DNA of 64,000 nucleotides from Aureispira anguillae (GCF_026000115.1 NZ_AP026867.1:1643501-1707500); one strand, 5' to 3'. Numbered from the stretch's first letter, positions 34,977 through 43,698 are shown. Numbers and translations: made by a program. The notes: a model not told the origin generated them from the sequence alone.

Positions 34977-35870
34977 ATGGAAAAACTAAGTAAAACGAAC
35001 AAAAAACTACTAGAAGACTTTGCGCTCTATGTGCAAGCCTTGGGCTATAAAACAGGGAGCCAACAGAGCCTAAAAGGTGGGGTAAAAGCTTTTTTATTAT
35101 GGTTGGAAAGTCAGTCAATTAAGGGATTAACAACGGTAAAAAGAAGCGATCTAAAAGCCTATCAAATTTATTTAGAAAATCGCCCCAAACAACGGAGTGC
35201 AGGCGGTTTGAGTAGCAAAATGATACGGGATTATTTAAGTTGTGTACGAATGCTGTTTAAATATGCCGAGCAGCAAAATAGTTTGTTGATAAATCCCATG
35301 AGTAGCTATGTATTACCGCCGTGCAAAAGTGAGCGAAGAGCAATCTTAAATCGCCTAGAAATAGAGCAATTATACCAAGCTTGTGAGTCCTTAAAAGAGC
35401 GTTGTGTGTTGCATATTTATTATGGCTTGGGCTTAAGAAGAAAGGAAGGGGAACGCTTGAATATTAACGATATAGATTATAGAAAAGGCTGGTTGTCAGT
35501 CTTAGAAGGCAAGGGCGGAAAAGGAAGAAGCATGCCTTTAAGTCCAGTCATTCAAAACGATTTAAGGGCTTATGTATTGGAGGAAAGAGGGCAGTCCAGT
35601 AGTCCAGCTCTACTGCTGAATAAGAACGGAAAACGCTTAAGAGGTTACAGCAGTTTGTTGATTTTAAAGCAATTATTAAAGCGAACAGGAATCGGCAAAA
35701 AGATCGATTTACACAGTTTACGGCATAGTATAGCCACGCATTTATTACAGTCAGGCATGGCACTGGATGAAGTGCGGCGTTATTTAGGACACAGTCATTT
35801 AGAAAGCACGCAAAGATATTTACATTATGACGCTAGACAATTATTTACAGAGCAGGTATCGCCCAAGTAG
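34977..35870 (+). CDS. Tyrosine recombinase 1 (XerC/D-like, catalytic residues intact)
   Basis: A 297-residue phage-integrase-family protein with an N-terminal SAM-like DNA-binding domain and a catalytic domain from about residue 125. All active-site residues are visible: Arg in GLGLRRKEGERL, Lys in GKGGKGRSMPL, HxxR in HSLRHSIATHLL, His in YLGHSHLEST, and the nucleophile Tyr in TQRYLHY. It would cut and rejoin DNA at short inverted-repeat sites, perhaps the adjacent 47-nt repeat. Its 3' end overlaps the second recombinase by 44 bases, so the two are coupled. Confidence 0.9.
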   Translation: MEKLSKTNKKLLEDFALYVQALGYKTGSQQSLKGGVKAFLLWLESQSIKGLTTVKRSDLKAYQIYLENRPKQRSAGGLSSKMIRDYLSCVRMLFKYAEQQNSLLINPMSSYVLPPCKSERRAILNRLEIEQLYQACESLKERCVLHIYYGLGLRRKEGERLNINDIDYRKGWLSVLEGKGGKGRSMPLSPVIQNDLRAYVLEERGQSSSPALLLNKNGKRLRGYSSLLILKQLLKRTGIGKKIDLHSLRHSIATHLLQSGMALDEVRRYLGHSHLESTQRYLHYDARQLFTEQVSPK

Positions 35871-36738
35871 CGTAAAGACTTATCAAAGAAGTATTGACCA
35901 TTATTTATTGGCGGTTCCTAATGCAGAAACGGCAAATTATATACGAATATTAAGCTATTTACAGGAGCAAAGAGCAGGTCAAAAAGTGGCAAGTGTACAC
36001 AGCATCTTGCAGGGGATTAAGAAGTATTATAACTACTTGCAAGAGGTCGGAAAACGAGAAGATAACCCAGCAAAAAACATCCATTTAAAGGACTATAATA
36101 GCAAGCGTCCAATCTTGTTAAATGAGTTGTTAAGCCGTGAAGAGTTGGACAAAGTCTGGTCTTATTTTATAACAAAACCTTATCGTTATAAAGGATTAAG
36201 AAATAGAAATTTAGGAATGTTGAGTTTGTTGCTGAACCAAGGGATAGAGGCAAGAGAACTAAGGAGTTTGCAGTTGTCTGACTTAGATTTATTGGAGGGA
36301 AAAGTCTTTATAGCAGGAAGTGCAACAAAAAATGGTAGAACCTTAAAATTAGCAGCCCATCAAATTTTATTATTACACAATTATGTAGAAATCGACCGCC
36401 CGAAACTTCAAGCCATACAAGCCCCCAGTGAGGATTTATTTTTGGGAAGAACAGGCAAACTGGAAACGATCGGTTATTTATTAAGAATGCCAAAAAAGCA
36501 GTTGGGTGGTAAACGATTAAGTGGAAGATTGCTAAGAAAAAGTGTGTTGGCAGATCAATTTAGGCAGGGCAAAAGATTAGCAGAAGTTCAATACTTGGCA
36601 GGGCATAAATGTCCAAGCAGCACAGAGCGTTATCAAGTAGAAGCCCTGAAAGCTTTACAGGCAAGTGTAATGAATCATCATCCCTTGGAGCAGGGAAAAA
36701 ATAAACAAAAATCTTGTGAAATGAATAGAATTAATTAA
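35827..36738 (+). CDS. Tyrosine recombinase 2 (degenerate active site)
   Basis: A 303-residue integrase-family protein overlapping recombinase 1. The fold signature is clear (LLNQGIEARELRSLQLSDLD, LAGHKCPSSTERYQ), but the first catalytic Arg position reads Glu (GIEAREL instead of GLRxxEL), and the HxxR box reads RLLR, with His replaced by Arg. The second Arg, the GH histidine and the Tyr are kept. It is probably an architectural partner of recombinase 1, much as paired recombinases work together in Xer systems and recombinase-in-trio elements. That role is inferred. Confidence 0.8.
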   Translation: MTLDNYLQSRYRPSSVKTYQRSIDHYLLAVPNAETANYIRILSYLQEQRAGQKVASVHSILQGIKKYYNYLQEVGKREDNPAKNIHLKDYNSKRPILLNELLSREELDKVWSYFITKPYRYKGLRNRNLGMLSLLLNQGIEARELRSLQLSDLDLLEGKVFIAGSATKNGRTLKLAAHQILLLHNYVEIDRPKLQAIQAPSEDLFLGRTGKLETIGYLLRMPKKQLGGKRLSGRLLRKSVLADQFRQGKRLAEVQYLAGHKCPSSTERYQVEALKALQASVMNHHPLEQGKNKQKSCEMNRIN

Positions 36739-36804
36739 CTTAAAAACAACAATATGAAGCATTAAAAAGAAAAAAACTCAGCACTTAACTTGACCAGAAA
36801 AATT

Positions 36805-37491
36805 ATGAACGAAAAAAATGAAAATGCTATGCGAATTAATTTAAGTGACGCAGAAAAAATACGGGTGTTGAACTCAGAAGATATATTTGATATTATGCAA
36901 AAAGTGTTGAAGCGAGAGAGTAAGTTGGATAAGGATAAACGGCACTTTTGGGCAATAGGATTGGATGTAAGAAGCAAAGTAAGTTTATTAGAGTTAGTGA
37001 GCTTGGGAACAATGGCAAAGAAAGATTTACATGCCTCAGATGTCTATGCCAATGCGATCCACAAGCAAGTTAAAAAGGTAATCTTATGCCATAATAGCCC
37101 AGATGGGAGTTTGCAAATAAGTGAGGAAGCGAAGGACTTAACAGATTGGTTGATCCAAGTAGGTTTAATCGTAAATATTCCAGTTTATGACCATTTGATA
37201 ATGACAGAAAAGAGCTATAAAAGTTTTAAGGAAATGGGCTTATTGGCAGAGTTAGAGAAGAGTAAAAAGTATGTGATCCCAATGGAGTTGGAGCGAAGAG
37301 TAAGAGAGGAAGAACAACGAAAAGCAGCAGTTGAGTTAGAGCATGTAAAACAGCAAGTGAATGAAAAAATCTATGAAGAAGTAGGTCAAAATAGATTTGA
37401 TATAGCTTATGCAATGAAAGAAAAAGGTTTTTCAATCAAAATAATATCAGAGGTAACAGGCTTGTCAGAAGAAGAAGTGGAGATGGCATAA
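36805..37491 (+). CDS. RadC-like protein with degenerate JAMM motif, type B
   Basis: Counterpart of the type A RadC-like gene. The start could be the ATG at 36805 or the one at 36829, the latter matching the start of the type A protein. It has RHFWAIGLDVRSKV, GTMAKKDLHASDVYANAI, and HNSPDG...SEEAKD where active RadC has HNHPSG...SxxD, so the second His is Ser and the Asp is displaced or lost. A charged helix and FDIAYAMKEKGFSIKIISEV form the C-terminus. Probably a non-catalytic element-borne protein. Confidence 0.7.
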   Translation: MNEKNENAMRINLSDAEKIRVLNSEDIFDIMQKVLKRESKLDKDKRHFWAIGLDVRSKVSLLELVSLGTMAKKDLHASDVYANAIHKQVKKVILCHNSPDGSLQISEEAKDLTDWLIQVGLIVNIPVYDHLIMTEKSYKSFKEMGLLAELEKSKKYVIPMELERRVREEEQRKAAVELEHVKQQVNEKIYEEVGQNRFDIAYAMKEKGFSIKIISEVTGLSEEEVEMA

Positions 37492-37492
37492 A

Positions 37493-37726
37493 ATGAACAT
37501 CTATGAACAAAGCAAATTAGGAAGCTATACTTTAGGGTATGGCTTTTTTTATTTTTTAATGGTTGGCATGCAAGCCGCTAGGCGATGTATGACAAGTATT
37601 AAAACTTACAGCCGCCAAGGCTGTAACTATTACAACGAGGACAAAATGTGTTTATCACTGGCGTACCGTAAGCGTATGGAGTGGCAAGTGCTAGACAGAA
37701 AAATAGTGTTAAACTATGGTGAATAG
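37493..37726 (+). CDS. 77-residue protein after the RadC-like gene
   Basis: Starts one base after the RadC-like stop: MNIYEQSKLGSYTLGYGFFY then FLMVGMQAARRCMTSIKTYS and a basic tail. The first 30 residues have a hydrophobic segment followed by GMQAARR. In type A units a one-base shorter T run ends the frame at residue 21. The later part overlaps the structured hairpin region (TACAGCC/GGCTGTA), so only the beginning may be coding. Confidence 0.4.
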   Translation: MNIYEQSKLGSYTLGYGFFYFLMVGMQAARRCMTSIKTYSRQGCNYYNEDKMCLSLAYRKRMEWQVLDRKIVLNYGE

Positions 37727-38007
37727 CTACATTTTTTATGCAAGCGTTAGCGCAGCTTGCCAGCTCCTAGCGGGTACGCACACTAGGCTAGTGAAGAACT
37801 TGTGTTTTTCAATTGATTTTATCAGTTGAAAATATAAGGACGAGAACTAGCAGGACGAGGAACATGCAAGCCTAGAGCTATGACAGAGTGAACGACTAGA
37901 GAACGGTATTTAAAATGCTGGCATAGAACTAGAAAGCAGCTACTGACGAGAACTACCACTTTCCCTTTTTTATAATTTTTACTAACTTGTAAAGAAAAAA
38001 ATAGAAA
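37727..38007. other. Structured non-coding segment, type B
   Basis: Conserved counterpart of the type A segment: GCAAGCGTTAGCGCAGCTTGC-like hairpin from 37740, CTAGCGGGTACGCACACTAG, and a CAATTGATTTTATCAGTTG palindrome in place of the CAATTG motif of type A. No gene is seen. Confidence 0.45.
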
Positions 38008-38151
38008 ATGCGTAGACACGATGAACCAATAAAGGAAGAACCTTTAAATAGTACAACTAAAATTATCTTAATGATCTTGTTGGCAATTTTCCTTGGAGTT
38101 TGCTATTTCTTTTACCTTATAATGTCAGGAGGACGAATGGGAGGACCTTAA
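38008..38151 (+). CDS. 47-residue single-span membrane protein, type B only
   Basis: ATG at 38008 gives MRRHDEPIKEEPLNSTTKII, then a hydrophobic helix LMILLAIFLGVCYFFYLIM and a GGRMGGP tail. AGAAAAAAATAGAAA lies upstream as a weak ribosome-binding region. It is absent from type A units. The copy in the next unit is identical, so coding is unproven, but the layout (charged N-terminus, one helix, glycine tail) is protein-like. Confidence 0.5.
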   Translation: MRRHDEPIKEEPLNSTTKIILMILLAIFLGVCYFFYLIMSGGRMGGP

Positions 38152-38316
38152 TTATTAGATTGATATACCTGTTTTTTTCAATAGAAAATAAGGTCATAAG
38201 CAAGAAAAAAGTATATCTTTGAAAAGTGTACAGAGCATGCCAAAAGGGTATGCAGAGGGATTGAAAAAAGATGTGCAGAGTTATACCGCTATGAGCTTAA
38301 GAACTTCCGTGGGGAC

Positions 38317-39540
38317 GTGAGACAGGTCATCAATGACGTAAAATCTAGAGAAAATATTAACGGTATAATTGAGTATACTGCTAACGTTATCCAAAGCTCG
38401 GATTCTTATCCGTTTGGTTGGGATATTAAGGAGCGGTCGTTCTCAACAGATTTGTATCGGTACTCTTTTAACGGAAAGGAAAATGATACCGACTGGGGCA
38501 ATCAGCATATACAAGATTATGGCTTCCGTCTGTATAATCCTGCTCTTGCTAAGTTCCTTAGTGTTGATCCGCTTGCGCCTGAGTATCCTTGGTATACACC
38601 GTACCAGTTTGCAGGGAATACCCCTATACAAGCTATAGACTTAGACGGATTAGAGCCTTCGTTTATGACTTTATTTATTGAAAATGAAACAGGTAGTGGT
38701 TCGTCTAAAATAGAAACAACAAATTCTTCAGATATAAATTATGCTGTTTGGGAACTTACACGTTATGCAGTCCGAAAATCGGATGTGGATGGTAGACCTC
38801 AGTCTATTCGTGAATTTGGATTTATGCGGGGTAATAATAATAGTATATCTCCAGCAGTTCATGCAACTAACTTATATGGAGAAGCAAGTAATAGCAAATG
38901 GTTATCAACATCTAAATGTATTTTATGTATAGGTAAATACAATGGTAGTTGGACAATAAGAATCGGTTCTATATTTCATACAGGAACACCGTATTTTATT
39001 AATATTGGTAAAGCAAAGAGAACTGGTACTACTTATGTAGGACCAGGATCATTGATGAAGTCAGTTAATGAGTTTTCACAAGGAAAAACAGCATCTGAAA
39101 CAGGGAGAATAAATATATGGAAATCAAGACAAGGTTTGTTTGGTGGAGAACGTGAAGCCTTATTTTTAGAAAGTATTGATCCTTCTGCTATAGAGTCTAA
39201 AACAACTGCAGGTTTGAGAATGTTTGGTAGAGGTTTAATGTACTATGGAATATATAATACAGGAACTGCACTTTATGGGGCTTATGAAGAAGGTGGAGGG
39301 GTAAATTCTACTGCTTTTAAAAATGAATCTATTAGACAAGCTTCTTCTTGGGGAACTGCTTGGGCTATGGGGACAGCTGCAGCATCTTATACAGCATCTT
39401 CAACTAGTTTTACTGGACCTTGGGCTGTCGCAATTGGTATTGGTGCAGGTTTAGTAGGGGGAACATTTGGATATTGGTTTGGAGATCAGTATTTCACTGG
39501 AAAAAATACAAATAACTCTCAACCTAGAGAAACAGAATGA
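38317..39540 (+). CDS. Orphan RHS core + CT3 (putative ADP-ribosyltransferase toxin)
   Basis: Homology to the RHS core begins at 38284 (YRYELKNF), but no ATG, GTG or TTG precedes it in frame; the first possible start is the GTG at 38317 inside the core, which argues for a silent cassette. After SVDPLAPEY and IDLDGLEP comes a CT with three ordered motifs of R-S-E-type ADP-ribosyltransferases: FGFMRG (near 38815), WLSTSK (near 38900) and GGEREALF (near 39142, an ExE). A glycine-rich hydrophobic end follows, FTGPWAVAIGIGAGLVGGTF. The enzymatic call is a motif-level inference. A putative immunity gene follows after one base. Confidence 0.65.
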   Translation: MRQVINDVKSRENINGIIEYTANVIQSSDSYPFGWDIKERSFSTDLYRYSFNGKENDTDWGNQHIQDYGFRLYNPALAKFLSVDPLAPEYPWYTPYQFAGNTPIQAIDLDGLEPSFMTLFIENETGSGSSKIETTNSSDINYAVWELTRYAVRKSDVDGRPQSIREFGFMRGNNNSISPAVHATNLYGEASNSKWLSTSKCILCIGKYNGSWTIRIGSIFHTGTPYFINIGKAKRTGTTYVGPGSLMKSVNEFSQGKTASETGRINIWKSRQGLFGGEREALFLESIDPSAIESKTTAGLRMFGRGLMYYGIYNTGTALYGAYEEGGGVNSTAFKNESIRQASSWGTAWAMGTAAASYTASSTSFTGPWAVAIGIGAGLVGGTFGYWFGDQYFTGKNTNNSQPRETE

Positions 39541-39541
39541 T

Positions 39542-40057
39542 ATGGACAAACTGGAATTTCAATATAAGCCAAATCTTATTAAGCATCTATCAGGAGTTTT
39601 ATTTTTTTTATTACTCTTTTTTAGTTCTGCATATTTCGCAATAACGAATGAAAGAGGAGTAATAATAGGAATTATAGAACTTTCCAAGGAGAATGCAACA
39701 TTCCTTTATTTAGTATTCGCACTTCTATTTATATCTGCTGTAATTAATAGCTCACTTATTTTATATAAGTCTTTTCTTTTTGATAGAAAAATTATCATTG
39801 AAAAAAAATATATTTCAGCACCTAAAAATCCTATTAGTAACGATATAATAAAAATTTATTATAAGGAAGTTTTTCGTGTAAATTATAGACATGAAAATAA
39901 AAAATTAACTTTTTTAACTTTTTTTTCTAAAGATCGTAAACTATTAACTATATCTAGATATATGGTTCCTAGACAAAAAGATTTTGAACAACTTTGTGCC
40001 TTAGTTAAGGATAGAGTAAAAGACAAAGGTATTCCACCTCAGAAGCCAACAGACTAG
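39542..40057 (+). CDS. Putative immunity protein for CT3 (membrane protein)
   Basis: I take the ATG at 39542, one base after the toxin stop (MDKLEFQYKPNLIKHLSGVL), rather than the upstream in-frame start inside the toxin. About 171 residues with two probable membrane helices (HLSGVLFFLLLFFSSAYFAI and TFLYLVFALLFISAVINSSL) and a basic C-terminal domain resembling membrane proteins with a PH-like soluble part. The last residues, GIPPQKPTD, are encoded by the hairpin element and the stop falls in its stem, as for immunity protein 1. Confidence 0.6.
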   Translation: MDKLEFQYKPNLIKHLSGVLFFLLLFFSSAYFAITNERGVIIGIIELSKENATFLYLVFALLFISAVINSSLILYKSFLFDRKIIIEKKYISAPKNPISNDIIKIYYKEVFRVNYRHENKKLTFLTFFSKDRKLLTISRYMVPRQKDFEQLCALVKDRVKDKGIPPQKPTD

Positions 40058-40167
40058 AATCACGCCAGTAGTTATAAAAAACTACCACTGCGCTAGTCGC
40101 TGCGTTCTGTCATGCTTCTAGGTTTGGCATGTTCGGTTACATGGCGGTTCCCGTGCTTATATTTTTA
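40028..40167 (+). repeat. Cassette-end hairpin element, copy 4
   Basis: GGTATTCCACC start, 47-nt hairpin at 40052-40098 identical to copy 1, then GTTCGGTTACATGGCGG and the CTTATATTTTT end. It supplies the 3' end of the immunity gene. Confidence 0.75.
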
Positions 40168-40283
40168 TTTCAAATGAAAGAAAAACTACAAGCACTTCAC
40201 GGCCCTAGTTTGTGTACCTTATAGGAGCTGTCAGGCTGCGGCTAGGTTATTTCTGTTGAAAATAAAAAGGTACTAGCCTTGCA

Positions 40284-40324
40284 TAAAAAAACTCTTGGTC
40301 AAGAAAGGACCAGGAGTTTTTTTT
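40284..40324. terminator. Bidirectional intrinsic terminator, unit 4
   Basis: AAAAAAACTCTTGGTC pairs with GGACCAGGAGTTTTTTTT. The stem differs from other units although the position is the same. Confidence 0.85.
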
Positions 40325-40430
40325 ATGTAGCTATCTATCACAGTGCTACTGTTTTTCTATCTAGCACCTGTCACTCCCTACACTTACGGTACATACAGCC
40401 TTTCAGGACTTTCGTCCACGTTTGGCTATG

Positions 40431-40475
40431 CTTTTGTGCTTTAGTAGCACAAGCCACCCCAGTTCCCTTCGGTCA
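40431..40475. repeat. Small dispersed hairpin (TTGTGCT/AGCACAA type)
   Basis: CTTTTGTGCTTTAGTAGCAC then AAG, followed by CAGTTCCCTTCGGTCAT. Related copies with TTGTGCC/GGCACAA stems occur at 48844 and 49056. It lies where sibling units have other sequence, so it looks like a small inserted repeat. Confidence 0.5.
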
Positions 40476-40609
40476 TACTCCGCTAGTTGCTACGTGATTT
40501 AATAGGAATGCCATTATTTTTGTTCCATTTTATTCCACAAAAATAAACTTTAATTATTTGTCATCGACCACTCCCTACGGTCGTACTCGATGCCAAAAAT
40601 TAAAGGGAA

Positions 40610-40945
40610 TTAGGAGTATGCTTGACGGGTTTTAGCATCACGAATAATCAAATCAATATAGTTGAAGATTTTATTTTTTTCTTCAGGGGGTAATTTTTCT
40701 ATATCGTCTAGTCTTTCAACCATTCTTTTATCATAAGAGGCGTTGATCCCTTGACCAAGCAAAAAATCAACTGACACTTCAAAAATTTGGGCAAGTTTAG
40801 CAAGAACTTCTACAGAAGGAAGATTATCACCCCGTTCGTATTTGCCAATCATAATTCTTGAAGAACCAATTTTATCAGCCAACTCTCCTTGTGACCAATT
40901 TTTAGCCTTTCTTAGTTTAGAAATATTGTCTCCAATGTTTAACAT
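40610..40945 (-). CDS. XRE-family HTH regulator, type B, second copy
   Basis: Identical in protein sequence to the regulator of unit 3, with the same divergent arrangement to the primase gene. Confidence 0.9.
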   Translation of the reverse strand: MLNIGDNISKLRKAKNWSQGELADKIGSSRIMIGKYERGDNLPSVEVLAKLAQIFEVSVDFLLGQGINASYDKRMVERLDDIEKLPPEEKNKIFNYIDLIIRDAKTRQAYS

Positions 40946-40967
40946 ATGATACTAAAGTTTAAGTTAG

Positions 40968-41054
40968 TTATCCAAATAATAGTAAAAATACAAAAAAAGT
41001 TTATCAAAAGAAAGTAATGTTTTTTGGATAATTGAAAAACAAAGAATACATTTG
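40968..41054 (+). promoter_or_regulatory. Primase promoter with putative XRE operator, second copy
   Basis: Same TTATCCAAA/TTTGGATAA inverted repeat and TACATTTG -7 box (41047-41054) as in unit 3. Confidence 0.55.
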
Positions 41055-41140
41055 TATCACATGTTTATCATTTTGTTTTTTTTAATTTTTTCAAAAAGAA
41101 AACTTTTAGTCGGCTAGAAGGAGTTATAAACCTTCAATTA

Positions 41141-43624
41141 ATGAGAATAGAAGAAATCAAAGAGCGGCTAAGCATAAAAGATGTCTTAGCGCATTATGGG
41201 ATTACAGCCAACAAAAATAAGCACATCAATTGCCCATTTCATGATGACAAAACGCCAAGCATGAAAGTGTACGAAGCAACGAACACAGTATATTGTTTTA
41301 GTGGCAACTGCTCAACGCATGGGAAGAGCTTAGATGTGATCGAATTTGTGATGGAAAAAGAAGGGAGCAGCAAAGGTCCGGCCATTTTAAAATGTAAGGA
41401 GCTGTTGGGGCATCAAGAGCCGATAAAAAAGGAGCTTCGCCCGATGGATCAAATTTGGCAAGCCTTAAAAAAGAGTCTGAGCAGCAATGCGAAAGCAAAA
41501 AGTTATTTGAAAAGCAGGGGATTAAGCACTAGCAATGTAGGCTATCATAGTGGGCAACTAAAAAGAAGCAAACTAGCGGATCAAGCCAAGGCAGTAGGAT
41601 TGATAACAAAAGATAATAACCCATGGGCGGCCAACTGCGTGATTTTTAGTCTAAAAAATGCAGTAGGTCAAGTGGTCAGTTTTTATGGAAGAAGTCTGGA
41701 GAGGGGCCACTATTATCAAAGTGGGCGTTGTGGATTATATCCAGCTTATCCAAGTAAAAAAGCGAAGCGTATAATACTAACAGAAAGCATTATTGATGCG
41801 GCGACATTGGGAGCAATGAAGGTTTTAAAAGCTTATGAAATCTTAGCCTTATACGGTACCAATGGGCTAACAGGCGAACACAAAAAAGCCTTGGAGGCTT
41901 GCAAGGAATTGGAGGAAATAATTTTGTTATTGGATGGGGATGCAGCAGGGCAAAAGGCAAGTAAAAAGTATCAAGAGGAGCTTCAAACTTTATTGCCAAG
42001 GGTGAAAATAAGAATCGTAGAGCTGCCAAAAGATACAGATGTCAACGAGCTATGGGCAAATCATTTGAGGGAAGATTTATTCTTGGACTTACTAAAAGTG
42101 GAAGCCCCCAAGCCCGTAAAAAATAAGCTAAATGTCAGCAATCCTAACAACTTGATTTATCAAGGGATGCACGCTATTTATGCCGTAAAAGGTTTTAGTT
42201 CTTTGAAGAATTTGGACAGCTTAAAAGTGACCTTGGTAGCCGAGCATGCGCATAAAAAATCCCGAGGAAAAGTAGAGCTATACGAGGACACAGCGGTACA
42301 AAAGTACTGCCGATCAGCAAGCCAAAAACTAGGAATTAATGCAGAATTATTGGACTTGGATATCAGCTTATTAACAGATGAACTGGAGATTTATCGAGCG
42401 AGTTCAGAAAGTATTGAAAATGCAGGCTCAAAAGCAGTAAAACGTTTTGAGATTACGGCAGCAGCACGGAAAAAGGCTAGGGATTTTTTGAGTAGAAAAA
42501 CATTGTTTAAACGACTAAATGAGCTGATCGGCAAAACGGGGATAGTGGGCGAGGAAAATACAAGATTATTGCTCTTGATCGTAGCAAGTTCTTATAAATG
42601 TAAAGACCCTTTACATGCGCTGATACAGGGCTCTAGCGGCACGGGTAAAACTTTGTTAATGCGCAAAGTAATGGCGATAATCCCCGAGGAAAAACGGCAT
42701 ATCTGGACAAGAATCAGTGATAAAAGTTTGTATCATGCAGGGACAAAATATAAGCATACGAGCATAGCGGTAGAAGATTGGGACGGGTTGAGTGAAGAGG
42801 TACAATATGTGGTACGAGAAATGCAGAGTGGCAAGCGTTTGACCTCGACCATAACGGTAAAAGATGCGAAAGGAAAAATGGACAATGTGGAGATTTTGGC
42901 AGAAGGTCCCATATCTACGCTGATGTGTACGACAAGAGGGGCAGTATATGAGGATAATATGAGCCGTTGTTTGTTGGTGGCGGTGGATGAAAGCGAGGAG
43001 CAAACGGATAGAATCTTGGATTATCAGTATAAAAAAGATCGTGGGGAGTTGAACAAAAAGGAGGAAGAAGAGGCGGTCAATTTACTGCAAAATCTAGTGT
43101 ATATTTTAGAACCAAAGGAGGTAGTCAACCCCTTTGCAGGAAAAATACAACTGCCCAAACGAGTGCATAAAATCAGGCGCTTGAACCAGTTGTTTCAATG
43201 TTTTGTGAAGCAAATCACGTGGTTACATCAGTTGCAAAGAAAGCAGGATAATCAAGGCAGATTGATCACTACAAAAGAGGATATAAGCTTGGCAATTAAC
43301 TTGTTGTTTGAAACGATTATTTTAAAGGTGGATGAGTTGGACGGGAGCTTGCGACAGTTTTTTGAGCAGTTAAAAGGCTATGTTCAAAGCCAAGAAGAAC
43401 AGCAAAAATATTGTTTTTCTCGTCGAGAAATACGGCAGACATTAAACATGAGCAAAAGCCAAGTAGAACGTTATATCCGCCAATTATCAGAGCTAGAATA
43501 TATCAAGCAAATAGGAGGTCATTCTAATAAAGGTTTTATTTATCAAGTGACTTATTGGGATGACAACAAAGGACTTAGAGAAGAAATACAGCGAAGTATG
43601 AATAATCAACTAAATAATCTATGA
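41141..43624 (+). CDS. Primase/helicase-like protein, second copy
   Basis: An 827-residue protein nearly identical to that of unit 3, with the same zinc finger, Toprim, Walker A (GSSGTGKT) and winged-helix end. Differences are clustered: around the Toprim region it has AATLGAMKVLKAYEILALYG where unit 3 has AASLLEIKALKAYELLALYG, and HLREDLFLDLLKVEAPKPVK where unit 3 has HLSEELFLELLAIEAPKPIK, while long flanks are almost unchanged. This mosaic pattern suggests recombination between element copies. Confidence 0.8.
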   Translation: MRIEEIKERLSIKDVLAHYGITANKNKHINCPFHDDKTPSMKVYEATNTVYCFSGNCSTHGKSLDVIEFVMEKEGSSKGPAILKCKELLGHQEPIKKELRPMDQIWQALKKSLSSNAKAKSYLKSRGLSTSNVGYHSGQLKRSKLADQAKAVGLITKDNNPWAANCVIFSLKNAVGQVVSFYGRSLERGHYYQSGRCGLYPAYPSKKAKRIILTESIIDAATLGAMKVLKAYEILALYGTNGLTGEHKKALEACKELEEIILLLDGDAAGQKASKKYQEELQTLLPRVKIRIVELPKDTDVNELWANHLREDLFLDLLKVEAPKPVKNKLNVSNPNNLIYQGMHAIYAVKGFSSLKNLDSLKVTLVAEHAHKKSRGKVELYEDTAVQKYCRSASQKLGINAELLDLDISLLTDELEIYRASSESIENAGSKAVKRFEITAAARKKARDFLSRKTLFKRLNELIGKTGIVGEENTRLLLLIVASSYKCKDPLHALIQGSSGTGKTLLMRKVMAIIPEEKRHIWTRISDKSLYHAGTKYKHTSIAVEDWDGLSEEVQYVVREMQSGKRLTSTITVKDAKGKMDNVEILAEGPISTLMCTTRGAVYEDNMSRCLLVAVDESEEQTDRILDYQYKKDRGELNKKEEEEAVNLLQNLVYILEPKEVVNPFAGKIQLPKRVHKIRRLNQLFQCFVKQITWLHQLQRKQDNQGRLITTKEDISLAINLLFETIILKVDELDGSLRQFFEQLKGYVQSQEEQQKYCFSRREIRQTLNMSKSQVERYIRQLSELEYIKQIGGHSNKGFIYQVTYWDDNKGLREEIQRSMNNQLNNL

Positions 43625-43633
43625 ACCGCCACA

Positions 43634-43698
43634 GGGTCACTATTGGGTCACTAGACCTTCGATAAAACCTAGAAAAACAGCTTAGTGACCCGTGACCC
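43634..43698 (+). repeat. GGGTCACTA iterons and 47-nt inverted repeat, unit 4
   Basis: Direct copies at 43634 and 43645 and inverted TAGTGACCC at 43683-43691; 47-nt span as in the other units. It precedes recombinase 1 by about 25 bases. Confidence 0.7.

Noticed and set aside
34977-36738. Recombinase-in-trio (RIT) element
   Set aside because: Only two recombinases are present, and the neighbours (primase, XRE, RadC-like) do not fit RIT elements.
40279-40497. 72-residue plus-strand frame in unit 4
   Set aside because: It runs through the terminator and a dispersed hairpin and has no counterpart in the sibling units.
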